Positions 19,808 through 29,176 of a stretch of DNA of 64,000 nucleotides are shown here, piece after piece (position 1 is the stretch's first letter; every line of letters starts with the position of its first letter). Both the position numbers and the translations under genes were made by a program. The notes under the pieces were generated by a model, which did not search any database, was not told the origin of the DNA, and saw only the letters and a program-made list of their open reading frames with translations. The stretch is from Closterium sp. NIES-65 (Eukaryota > Streptophyta > Zygnematophyceae > Desmidiales > Closteriaceae), in assembly GCA_948144175.1 (NCBI GenBank), contig CANXME010002107.1, forward strand, positions 968,501 through 1,032,500, written 5' to 3'.

Positions 19808-22800
19808 TCAAGAAGAGAGCAAGTGAGGCAAGACAGGTACAAGACCCAGCTGGGTACAAAAGCGCTGATGGTCACAAGGCGCAAGTGCCTTGGTGAACAC
19901 ATCAGCAGTGTTGGCCTCAGAGGCCACGTAAGCAAGTCGCAACTGACCACGCTGCTGCAGCTCACGAGCAAGGAAGTAGCGGAGAGCAATGTGCTTCGTT
20001 CTGTGCTCCAAGCGCTGCTCTCGACACAAGGCCAGCATGGCCTTGTTGTCTACGTACAGCACTGGAGGAGAACGAGGCGGCTCTCCAAGGTCGGTCAGCA
20101 GGTAGGTGAGCCAGCGAAGCTCCTGTGCAGCCATGGCCCCGGCGTAGATCTCAGCCTCACAACTGGAGCCGAGAACTGAAGACGAGCGAGTAGACCGCCA
20201 CGAGACAGAACCGGAACCAAGGCTGAAGGTGTAACCCTGTGACGACCGCTGCGTAGCCTGGTCGTCAGCCCAAGAAGCGTCCGCGTGGCCGGTAAGGACC
20301 ACTGGACTCCGCCCTCCAAGCACTAGCCCCATGCCCGACGTACTGCACAGGTAGCGCAATACCCTCTTCGCTGCAGCCATGTGCTCCGGTCTGTGTCTCC
20401 CAGGAGCAACATAGCGTGCAAGAATGCTCAGAGGGTATGCAAGGTCAGGTCGTGTGCAGGTCATCAGGTACATGAGGCAGCCAACAAGCTCTGCATACGG
20501 ACCACTCGACTCTACGGACTCATCCGAAGGCAGAGCTGAGAGTGAGTGGCGAGTAGGCAGAGGAGTGGCCTGAGGCGAGGAGTACGTGAAGCCGAAGCGC
20601 TGAAGGACCTGCTGCACCATGTGTGACTGAGTCAGGGTAATGGTGCGACGTGCTCTGTCCCGAGTGATCTGCAAGCCAAGGTAGCTGCGCAGTTCACCCA
20701 GGTCTGTGCACGTGTGTCTCTTCAGCAGCCCGGACTTCACGTAGGCGAGTCCAGCAGTGTCCGCTGTGGCAAAGACCAAGTCGTCGACGTACACGAGGAT
20801 GTAGAACGGCGGCAGGGAAGTGTCGGTGCGAAGAAACAGCGACGGGTCAGCAGTAGAAGGAGCAAACCCAAGAGCCGCAAGCGTAGTCCTCAGTGTGTCG
20901 TGCCACTCACGCGGTGCCTGGCGGAGACCGTAGACTGGCCGTCGGAGGCTCCACTGGGTGCCAGGAGGGAAAGTCCCAGTGAAGCCAGGCGGACGGCGCA
21001 GCCAGATCTCCTCGTGCAGGCTACCCTGCAGGAACGCAGTGCTGAAGTCGAGAGAGTGAAGCTCGTAGTCGCGCTGAGCGGCAATGTGCAGCAACACCCG
21101 AAGAGTGGTCATCTTCGGGGTGGGAGAGAAGGTCTGAAAGTAGTCAACTCCCTGCCGCTGACTGAAGCCACGAGCCACGTAACGCGCCTTGAAGACAGGC
21201 GGGGAGCCCGGCGGCCGCTTCACCCTGAAGATCCACATGCCACTGACGATGTTCGCCCCAGGAGGGGGAACCGCGTCAACGTAGGTGCCTGTGGACTTCC
21301 AGGAAGCCATCTCTGCATCCATAGCTGCCTGCCACTGAGAGGAGTAGGGACCCTCTACGGCCTCCGCGTAAGAACGCGGAGTCGGGATGTCTAGTGCATC
21401 CGGGTCTCCCTCAGGGGCAAGCAGTACAGACGCGAGATGAGGTGAAGCAGCCGCTAGACACTGTAACTCCTCCTGCCTGTCCTCTAGGACGTCCGTGCCA
21501 AGGGCACACTCACCCCCGACGGACGGAGGACAGGCGGACTCAGACTCAGCGACAAGACGAGCAGCGTAGTCTAGACGACAGCGCGCAGCAAAGTCGACAA
21601 GCTCAGTGACAAGGGCAGACGCAGCAGACGACTCGAAGGAAGGGTCAGTGACAGCAGTAGCAAGGAGACGCGTGACAGTAGGACTGGCAGCACGAAGAGA
21701 GTCCGACTCCGGGTCGGCAAGAGCAGGAAGAGAGGAAGGAGGAGGAGAAGGCAAAGGGGCACGCAGAGGAGCAGTGGACGGACGCAGTGACATCCGGTGC
21801 GTGCCAGGGACAGGAGGAGGACGCTGACGCGACCCGCGACCACTAGCGCGCTCAGTACGAACAGGCGACGCAGGACGAGACGCAGGCTCACGACGCTCAG
21901 TAAGACCTCCAGTCGGACCAGCGTAGGGAGAAGGAGCAGGCAAAGGGGAGGCAGGCTGTAGCTGTGGCTGTGACCGAACAGGCTGTGGACCCTCTAAGGG
22001 AGCAGGAGGAGGTGCAAGACTAAGAACCTGCTGCAGGAGCGGAACGAAGTACGGTCGGGGCCGCACGGCGACACCAGAAACAGCAGGAACAGCACCAGCC
22101 CCCCCGTCAGGAGCACCCACGCCAGCAGCACCTCCAGCAGCACCTCCAGAAGCTCCAGAACCCCCAGTAGCAGCACCAGGAGCACTGTCAGTCGGACCAC
22201 CAGCGGCAGGCTCAGCGCCAACACCCTCAGCAGCACCAGCTCCAGGAGAACCCTCAGACCGAGCAGCTCCAGCACCCACAGTACGAGCACCGTCGGGACG
22301 CGCGGCAGCAGTACCTATTGCAGGCGAAGAACCACCAGCACCAGCAGCACGCCTCCAGCGCCTGGTAAACCACTCACGCAGCTCCTGTGGGGAGAGTGGC
22401 TCCCGGCGAGACGAAGCACCCCCAGGCACAGTACCCCCAGGCTCAGCACCCCCAGGCTCAGCACCCCCAGGCTCAGCACCCCCAGGCTCAGCACCCCTAG
22501 GCTCAGCACCCCCAGGCTCAGCACCCCCAGGCTCAGCACCCCCAGGCACAGCACCCCCAGGCTCAGCACCCCCAGACTCAGCACCCCCAGGCACAGCACC
22601 CCCAGGCTCAGCACCCCCAGACTCCGCACCTCCAGGCTCAGCTCCCGCAGCAGCACCAGAGTCACCAGTGACCTCGACAGGCTCGACCGCGTCTACCTGG
22701 GACACACCTGAAGGGGCAGGACCCTGAGGGGGGAGGGGGACTACCGGGGGGGGACCTGGTACCAAGAAGAGCGGGGGAGGGGGGAGGGACGGAGTGCGGT

Positions 22801-24439
22801 AGGGGAAGAGGCGGTAGTAGGGTACCGACTCGTCGAACGTGACGTCCTGGGAGGACAGAACACGTCGAGAGGTGGGGTGGTAAAACTGCCACCCAGGGGC
22901 GTCGGGGGGGAACCCCAGGAAGACGCAGGGAGAAGCACGAGGGGACAGCTTGTCCGCAGTCAGGTCGCGAACAAACGCCCGAGATCCCCAGACCCGGAAC
23001 GCCGACGCATCGCCAACCTTCCCCGTCCACAGCAAGGCTGGGGAGGTCTCCGGTCGAGAGACCCTGGGGTGGAGGTTGATCTGGTGCGCAGCGTACCTGA
23101 CCGCAAACGGCCACAAAAAATGGGGAGCAGCCGCATGCATCATGGACGTACGAGCGACGTCCATGACCATGCCAATGCGGCGCTCAGCAATCCCATTCTG
23201 CTGTGGTGAGTCCGGAAGCGTGAAGGTCTGACGGATGCCTCGCGCACGACAGTAGGCACTCAGGAGGCCAGAGGAGAACTCTCCGCCTCTGTCCGAGTGC
23301 AGACGCAAAACAGGGAAGTCAGAGCCAAAGCTCCTCCGAAGCTGGAGACGAGCTGCGCGGATCCAGTCGATCAACACCGCAGTGACCTCACCCTTGCTGC
23401 GCAAAGGGAAGACTGTGGTGTAACGCGAGTAGTCGTCAACCACCAGCAGGAAGTAGCGCTCCTGACCCTGTCCACGGACGCGGGCTGGGCCCCACACGTC
23501 CATGTGAAGCGTCTGCAACGGGGCCTCTGTCGGAGGAAACTGGGAGGAGTGAGGGGCAGCACGCTGGCGCCCCTCGACACAGGGGACACAGGGAGGGCCA
23601 GGGCCCGGAGGAAAGGGAGGGAGGGACTGGGGAAGACCAGACACAAGTACCCGCGAGGCCATGCCTCTGAGCCGGAGCAGAGAGGGGTGGCCAAGGCGGT
23701 GGTGCCAGAGGAGGGTCTCGTGAGACAGACGACGACACGAACAGGGGGCAGACTCAGGACCAGACCTGGACGCTGCAGCAAACACCTGACCAGACGAGGG
23801 GACCCTACCAGACGCAGTACCTGGAGGAGAAGCAGTGGTCAGTGTGTACAGGCTCGACCCTGGCCGACGTGTAAACGTAGCCAGGTGACGACCTGTATCC
23901 GCCTCCGTACAGTGGGTCACCCGCTGACGAGCAGGGGTGAACTGGTGGACACCTGCATCCTGGAGGTCAGCACCACTCACCAAGTTCGTCGAGAACGAGG
24001 GGAGGTAGAGACCAGTCAGGGTGCAAGAGGGGGCCGCCGGACACGGGAGGACAGTGGAGAAGCGAGACAGGACAGGTCCCCCAGAGGGGTCAGCCAGGGA
24101 CACCGCAACCGGTCGACTCAGCGGCGTGAGAGTGGTGCGGTCCCTAAAGAAGGAGCGAGACGCTCCAGAGTCAAGGGTGAAGGTGTGAGAGGCCGAAGCC
24201 GACACAGTACCTGAGAGGGCGGACTCACCAGCACCTGAGAGCACAGACGTACTGGCACCTAGAGCAGCAGCCTCACTAGTACCTGACGCGGCAGTACCAA
24301 TGCCCGGGTCGGGCGGGAAACACCGGTAACAGTCATCCTTATCACTACCAGTCAGAGCATACATAGCAGAGAGAATAGCATCAAAGTCAAGATCATAAAT
24401 AGCTACTCCAGCCCTAGACAGCTCTCCCCAGCGGGGGAT
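19808..24439 (-). CDS. Copia A Pol (PR-IN-RT-RNaseH)
   Basis: Open from the codon after the gag TAG to TGA near 19808, about 1540 codons; the first Met is at 24364. Counting from that Met: aspartic protease at about residue 65 (FTLDSGASRSFF); GAG-pre-integrase HHCC finger (LLWHHRLGHPS to CVPCVEG); integrase catalytic D, D, E in DVWGP (~287), SDRGGEF (~355) and NGIAERR (~390). A low-complexity spacer built from GGAEP repeats follows (15-bp DNA units, about 22425-22640). Copia-type RT has FSTAFLQGSLHEEIWL and catalytic YVDD (~1191). RNase H begins GHADASWADD (~1361) and ends near NTADVFTKAL. No internal stop, so this is potentially functional. Expression needs readthrough of, or restart after, the TAG at 24440-24442. 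Confidence 0.95.
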   Translation of the reverse strand: MPRWGELSRAGVAIYDLDFDAILSAMYALTGSDKDDCYRCFPPDPGIGTAASGTSEAAALGASTSVLSGAGESALSGTVSASASHTFTLDSGASRSFFRDRTTLTPLSRPVAVSLADPSGGPVLSRFSTVLPCPAAPSCTLTGLYLPSFSTNLVSGADLQDAGVHQFTPARQRVTHCTEADTGRHLATFTRRPGSSLYTLTTASPPGTASGRVPSSGQVFAAASRSGPESAPCSCRRLSHETLLWHHRLGHPSLLRLRGMASRVLVSGLPQSLPPFPPGPGPPCVPCVEGRQRAAPHSSQFPPTEAPLQTLHMDVWGPARVRGQGQERYFLLVVDDYSRYTTVFPLRSKGEVTAVLIDWIRAARLQLRRSFGSDFPVLRLHSDRGGEFSSGLLSAYCRARGIRQTFTLPDSPQQNGIAERRIGMVMDVARTSMMHAAAPHFLWPFAVRYAAHQINLHPRVSRPETSPALLWTGKVGDASAFRVWGSRAFVRDLTADKLSPRASPCVFLGFPPDAPGWQFYHPTSRRVLSSQDVTFDESVPYYRLFPYRTPSLPPPPLFLVPGPPPVVPLPPQGPAPSGVSQVDAVEPVEVTGDSGAAAGAEPGGAESGGAEPGGAVPGGAESGGAEPGGAVPGGAEPGGAEPGGAEPRGAEPGGAEPGGAEPGGAEPGGTVPGGASSRREPLSPQELREWFTRRWRRAAGAGGSSPAIGTAAARPDGARTVGAGAARSEGSPGAGAAEGVGAEPAAGGPTDSAPGAATGGSGASGGAAGGAAGVGAPDGGAGAVPAVSGVAVRPRPYFVPLLQQVLSLAPPPAPLEGPQPVRSQPQLQPASPLPAPSPYAGPTGGLTERREPASRPASPVRTERASGRGSRQRPPPVPGTHRMSLRPSTAPLRAPLPSPPPSSLPALADPESDSLRAASPTVTRLLATAVTDPSFESSAASALVTELVDFAARCRLDYAARLVAESESACPPSVGGECALGTDVLEDRQEELQCLAAASPHLASVLLAPEGDPDALDIPTPRSYAEAVEGPYSSQWQAAMDAEMASWKSTGTYVDAVPPPGANIVSGMWIFRVKRPPGSPPVFKARYVARGFSQRQGVDYFQTFSPTPKMTTLRVLLHIAAQRDYELHSLDFSTAFLQGSLHEEIWLRRPPGFTGTFPPGTQWSLRRPVYGLRQAPREWHDTLRTTLAALGFAPSTADPSLFLRTDTSLPPFYILVYVDDLVFATADTAGLAYVKSGLLKRHTCTDLGELRSYLGLQITRDRARRTITLTQSHMVQQVLQRFGFTYSSPQATPLPTRHSLSALPSDESVESSGPYAELVGCLMYLMTCTRPDLAYPLSILARYVAPGRHRPEHMAAAKRVLRYLCSTSGMGLVLGGRSPVVLTGHADASWADDQATQRSSQGYTFSLGSGSVSWRSTRSSSVLGSSCEAEIYAGAMAAQELRWLTYLLTDLGEPPRSPPVLYVDNKAMLALCREQRLEHRTKHIALRYFLARELQQRGQLRLAYVASEANTADVFTKALAPCDHQRFCTQLGLVPVLPHLLSS

Positions 24440-24442
24440 CTA
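24440..24442 (-). other. Single in-frame TAG between copia A gag and pol
   Basis: Gag and Pol are in the same phase on both sides of this codon, and nothing else interrupts either. Either suppression yields a Gag-Pol fusion or the element carries one inactivating change. Confidence 0.7.
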
Positions 24443-24662
24443 AGCGGCCTCCGGAAACTGCTGACGCCAGGCGTCGGTCAGGCGGCCAAAGCAGCGACGG
24501 GCTGTGTGGGCGCCTCCACACCTCTCCCCTGCACGGTCACCGGTGCGAAGAACGTAGGGGCAGGGACCAAGCGCACCACCGCGCTGACGCTGCAAGTACC
24601 ACTCACGGAGCTGCTGAGGGCCGGGGACGGTGCGAGAGCGCTGCTGCTGCTGCGGCTGCTGG

Positions 24663-24697
<35 letters not shown>

Positions 24698-25750
24698 CTG
24701 ACCACCCCCAGAGCTGCTCCGCTGGGACGAGCCACTCCGACCCCCGCCTCCACCGCCACCCCCGCCTCCACCGCCACCCCCGTCTCCACCGCCACCTCCC
24801 CCACCAGGACCGTCGCTCCCACCGCTCCCACCGCCTCCTCCGCTACCACCTCCACCGCCACCAGTACCTCCACTCCCGCCACCACCCCCACCGCCACCCC
24901 CACTCCCCCCTCCACCCCCACCGCCTCCTCCACCGCCCCCTCTAGCTCCACCCGCTCCCTTGCCCCCCTTGCCCTTGCCAGAGCGGCGTCTGCCGCTGGG
25001 GGCAGACGCCGCGCCGACCGACTCAAAACCAGCGAGGTCGGCCGCAGCGGCAGAGGCTACAGAGGGCAGCAGGGGGGAAGGACCACACCCCTCAAAGATG
25101 GGGGTGCGAGGGTCACCCCGAGAGGCCCCTACAGCGACAATACTCTTCTCAGCCGCTAGCAGGGACTCCTCAAGGAGGTCGACAGTGAGAGTGGTGGGAC
25201 AGACAGAGAGAAACTGGTCCCTAACGACACGAAGGGACTCAGGGAGACGGGTGACGAGAAAGTAGAGAGTGATGTACATGGGAGGAGGGTTGGCAGCACG
25301 GAACTCAGCAGGAAGGGCAGCGCGGTAGCGGGTGTCACTAGCGCGGAGGTGGGTAACGAGGTCAGCAACAGTGGGAAAGGAAGCGAGGTCAGGGAAGAGA
25401 AACGGTAGCATGAGGCGGCTAAGGGTAGCGGAGGAAGGGGAGGAGTAGCGTGCAACTACAGCGTCGTACAAGGCCTGAGCGGTCTTGCACTGACTAAAGT
25501 GGGCACGCTCAGAGGAAGGGAGGTGGCGACGCACAGCAAGACGTGCAGCAGCATCGCGGGTCGCCCACTTGGAGCGAGCAGCAGAGTCAGCATCAGCAGG
25601 CGGGGCAGGGACAGCGCCAGAGACAAAGTCAAAGAGAGAGACCTCATCTATCGCATCACACAGTAAGTACAGCTGCAGGTCTTCAATCCAGACGGCAAAG
25701 TCAATGGCCCTCCCCTCAGCGTCAAAAGTAAGAACATTGGGGGTGGCCAT
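24440..25750 (-). CDS. Copia A Gag with polyglycine tract and atypical CCHC
   Basis: Particle protein. I start at the ATG at 25750 because the MATP-VL-FDA opening is shared with C and D; an in-frame ATG lies seven codons upstream. Residues 1-230 are a UBN2/copia-type gag region (AIDFAVWIEDLQLYL, HFSQCKTAQALYDAVVARYSS, PMYITLYFLVTRLPESL). A roughly 90-residue Gly-rich tract and a polyglutamine tract follow. A putative metal-binding motif C-x13-C-x3-H-x4-C comes just before the end, replacing the usual knuckle. It ends with TAG, directly followed in frame by pol (IPRWGEL); in D the residue at that spot is Glu. Confidence 0.9.
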
Positions 25751-25789
25751 GGCAGCAGCTGAAAGTCTCACCGGGCTAGGAGAGTCGGG

Positions 25790-26870
25790 TAGGACAGCAG
25801 CAGGCAGCTCGGGCTGGGTCGGGCGGCTCGGGCGGCTCGGGCGGCTCGGGCGGCTCGGGTAGCTCGGGTACCGGGCGGCTCGGCTGCTGCTGGGCGGCTC
25901 GGCTGCTGCTGTGCGGCTCAGCTGCTGCTGGGCGGCTCGGCTGCGGCTGGGCGGCTCGGCTGCTGCTGGGCGGCTCGGCTGCGGCTGGGCGGCTCGGCTG
26001 CTGCTGGGCGGCGCGGCTGCTGCTGGGCGGCTCAGCTGCTGCTGGGCGGCTCGGCTGCGGCTGGGCGGCTCGGCTGCTGCTGGGCGGCTCGGCGGGGCCG
26101 TCAGGGTGCAGCTGCGGGGCCGGGACAGGGGACGGCGGAGCCGTCAGGTGGCGGGCCAGCAGGTGAGGTGGCGAGCCGTCGGGTGAGGCGGCGGGGCCGT
26201 CAGGTCAGGTGGCGGGCCAGCAGGTGAGGCGGCGGGGCCGTCAGGTCAGGTGGCGGGCCAGCGGGTGAGGCGGCGGGCCGTCAGGTGAGGTGGCGGGCCA
26301 GCAGGTCAGGCGGCGGGCCGTCAGGTGAGGCGGCGGGGCCGTCAGGTCAGGTGGCGGGCCAGTAGGTGAGGCGGCGGGCCGTCAAGTGAGGCGGCGGGGC
26401 CGTCAGGTAAGGTGGCGGCGGGCCGTCAGGTGAGGCGGCGGGGCCGTCAGGTAAGGTGGCGGGCCAGCAGGTGAGACGGTGGGCCGTCAGGTGAGGCGGC
26501 AGGGCCGTGTGGTGAGGTGGCGGGCCAGAAGTCGAGGCGGCGGGCCGTCAGGTGAGGCGGCGGCCGTCAGGTAAGGCGGCTGCGGGGCCGTCAGAGGTGC
26601 AGCGGGGGGGGGGGGCCTGCTGCAGCGACGAAGAGGCCGCGCGGCCGTCTGGAGGGCGGCGCGGCGCGGCAGAGCAGAGAGGGCGGCGCGGCGCGGCTGT
26701 AAGGGCCGCGCGAAGTGGGGCCTGGGCCGCGCGCGCGAAAAAAAATTGAGTCGCGCGCGCGCGACTCTCGGGGCGCCACAAGGGCAGCTCGACGCGCACT
26801 AGGGGGAGCGCGCCTCGGGGAGAATAGGGCGCGCTCCGGGCAGGAAAAAAAATCGTGGGTGGGCCCAAAG
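25790..26870 (-). repeat. GC-rich tandem repeat leader of copia A
   Basis: Between primer site and gag. One block (25870-26090) repeats ggctcggctgctgctgggc-type units. A second (26130-26580) repeats ~42-base units containing gcggggccgtcaggt and ggtggcgggccagcagg. Not coding. Confidence 0.8.
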
Positions 26871-26873
26871 AAC

Positions 26874-26890
26874 GGTCCTTAGGAGGGACC
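26874..26890 (-). promoter_or_regulatory. Post-PBS hairpin of copia A
   Basis: GGTCC / GGACC arms, seven-base loop, directly after the primer site in element orientation, followed by a T-rich stretch and GGGCCCAC. Confidence 0.6.
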
Positions 26891-26902
26891 CGCTCTATAC
26901 CA

Positions 26903-27033
26903 TGTGAAACTAACAGAACAGGAATGAATTGACTAAGTCAGAGTTGGGTACAAATACAACCCTAGCAAACTGTACCCCATATGTGCTACCCCACTATAGC
27001 CTACAAACATGCATCAGCCATAATAATCTGACA
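26903..27033 (-). repeat. 5' LTR of copia A
   Basis: 131 bp, identical to 19500-19630. The primer site on its left in plus coordinates reads ctctatacca. Confidence 0.96.
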
Positions 27034-27039
27034 GTCCGT

Positions 27040-27730
27040 AGGACCGATTTTTTTAGGGCCCACCTACCGTTGCGGTTACTGCGCTGCCCCACGTCGTGCC
27101 TGCGCTGCGCTGCCCGCGCGCGCCCTGCCTTGCCTGCTCTGTGCTGCCCGCGCACGCCTCTGCCTTGCCTACGCGCGCTGCCCTAGTCCCGAGCGCGCCG
27201 ACTGGTCCTGCCCCACGCGCCGCCTTAGGAGCCCGCGCGCGGCCCGCTACTACCCCGCGCGCCGCCTTAGGAGCCCGCGCGCGGCTCGCTGCTGCCCCGC
27301 GCGCCGCGTCCGCCACCCATGCAGCCCGCTGCTGCCCCGCGCGCCGCGTCCGCCGCCCATGCAGCCCGCTGCTGCCCCGCGCGCCGCGTCCGCCGCCCAT
27401 GCAGCCCGCTGCTGCCCCGCGCGCCGCGTCCGCCGCTCGCGCAGCCCGCTGCTGCCCCGCGCGCCACGTCCGCCGCCCACGCAGCCCGGTGCTGCCCAGC
27501 GCGCCGCGTCTGCCACCCTAGCGCGGCCCGCTCCTGCCTCGCGTGCTGCCTTACCCACCCGCGCGCCGCTTCAGCAGCCTGCGCACGTTTTGCCGCTGCT
27601 CTGCGCACCGCCCTAGCCACGTGCGTGCCGCCTCAGCAGCCTGTTCGCCGCCACTGCCGCCCTGTGCGTAGCTTCTCCTGTCTGTGCTCTGCCTTGCCAC
27701 CTACGCGCTACTCTCACCTGCGTTGCACTC
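27040..27730 (+). repeat. GC-rich tandem repeat leader of copia B
   Basis: Starts taggaccgatttttttagggcccacc, the right half of B's leader hairpin split by A. It then shows ~42-bp units around cccgctgctgccccgcgcg and ccgcgtccgccgcccatgcag (about 27270-27520). Ends at the B gag ATG. Confidence 0.8.
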
Positions 27731-29176
27731 ATGGTGACTCTCAATGTCCTAGCTTTCGATTCGGATGGTTGCCCTATAGAGTTTGCCACTTGGCTCGACG
27801 ACCTGCAACTGTTCCTTCTGACTGATGCCAAAGACGGAGTTTCACTGTTTGATTACGTGACTGGCACTTCCGTTGCTCCTTCTGACACTGCTATCGCTCT
27901 TGACTGCTCGCAGTGGCAGACTCGCGATGCTGTTGCGCGCCCTGCTATTCGCAACCATCTGCCGATCACTTAGCGCGCGCACTTTAGTCAGCACAAGACT
28001 ACTAAGGCACTGTATGAGGCTGTAGTTGCCCGCTACTCTTCCCCAGCCACTGCAGCCGTAGGCCGTCTCATGCTACCCTACCTGTTCCCCGACCTGTCCT
28101 CGTTTACCACCGCTGAGGACCTCATCTGTCACCTTCGCGCTAGTAACGCTCGCTTTCGTGCCACCCTTTCAAACGAGTTCCTCGCCGAGAATCACCCCCC
28201 GATGTACTTTACTCTCTACTTCCTCATCACCCGCCTCCTTGACACTCTTTGCTCAGTCAAGGACCACTTTCTCGCCCTAGACCCGACCACTCTCACTGTC
28301 GCCAACTTCGAGACGCACCTCCTAGTAGCTGAAAAGAACATTCTCGCTGTAGGTGCTGCTCGTGGCACTCCTCACACTCCCCTCTTTGAGGGGTTCTCCT
28401 CCTCCCCTCTTGCCCCCTCCTACGCCTCTGCTGCAGCTGCTCTCGACTACCTTGGTGCTGAGGAGGTCGGGGCTGCTTCCGCTCCTAGTGGGAAGCGCCG
28501 CAGCACCAGGGGCAGCAGGGGTGGCAGAGGAGGTGGAGGTGGCGGTGGAGGGGGCGGTGGTGGAGGTGGCGGGGGTGGTGGAGGTGGTGGGGGTGGTCGT
28601 GGGGGTGGAGGTGGTGGTGGGGGCGGCGGGGGTACCGGGGGCAGTGGAGGTGGCAGCGGCGGAAGTGGGGGAGGAGGGAGCGGTGATGGCAGCGGTGGTG
28701 GGAGCTGGAGTGGAGCCGGCCAGAAGGGGAGCTCCAGTGGTGGCCACGGTCAGCAGCAGCAGCATCAGCAGCAGCAGCAGCAGTGGTGTCAGCGTCAGAC
28801 CCCCACGCCACAGCAGCTTCATGACTGGTACGCTCAACGTGGGGCGTCTGGGGGGCCTGTTCACTGCACCTATACCATTCGCACAGGTCCCCGCGCTGGT
28901 CGCCCATGCAACGGCTTTCACACGGAGTACCGCTGCTTCTCTCGGCTCAGCGACGCCTGGCACGTCAAGATTTATGAGGCTACTGAGTTTCCCCCTTGGG
29001 CAGATCTGCTTAGGCGTGATGTTCCTATCTTTGATCTTGACCATAATGTTATTCTTGCTGCCATGTATGCATTGACTGTTAGTGCTGAGGGTGACTGCTA
29101 CTTGTGTGTACCGCCTGACCCAAGTATAGCCCCAGGTATATCGGGTTTCCCCCCCACCTGCAGCCCTAAGTGCTAG
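27731..29176 (+). pseudogene. Copia B gag, broken
   Basis: Starts MVTLNVLAFDSDG, homologous to the A and D gags. TAG at 27971-27973 replaces the Glu of the HLP-(S/T)-E-RAHFS block. The frame then continues in phase through PMYFTLYFLITRLLDTL, a polyglycine tract, a glutamine tract and the C-x13-C-x3-H-x4-C motif (CTYTIRTGP to CF). It ends at TAG 29174-29176 after a frameshift. Non-functional. Confidence 0.85.

Larger units (their letters stand above)
19500..27033 (-). mobile_element. Copia element A: very young full-length element
   Basis: A 7534-bp minus-strand Ty1/copia element. LTRs 26903-27033 (5') and 19500-19630 (3') are 131 bp and identical by eye. Target duplication GTCCG at 19495-19499 and 27034-27038 is exact. 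Primer site TGGTATAGAGC lies next to the 5' LTR and a purine run next to the 3' LTR (19631-19642). Gag and Pol share a frame separated by one TAG. It landed in the post-PBS hairpin of copia B. Identical LTRs imply insertion too recent for mutations to accumulate. Confidence 0.96.
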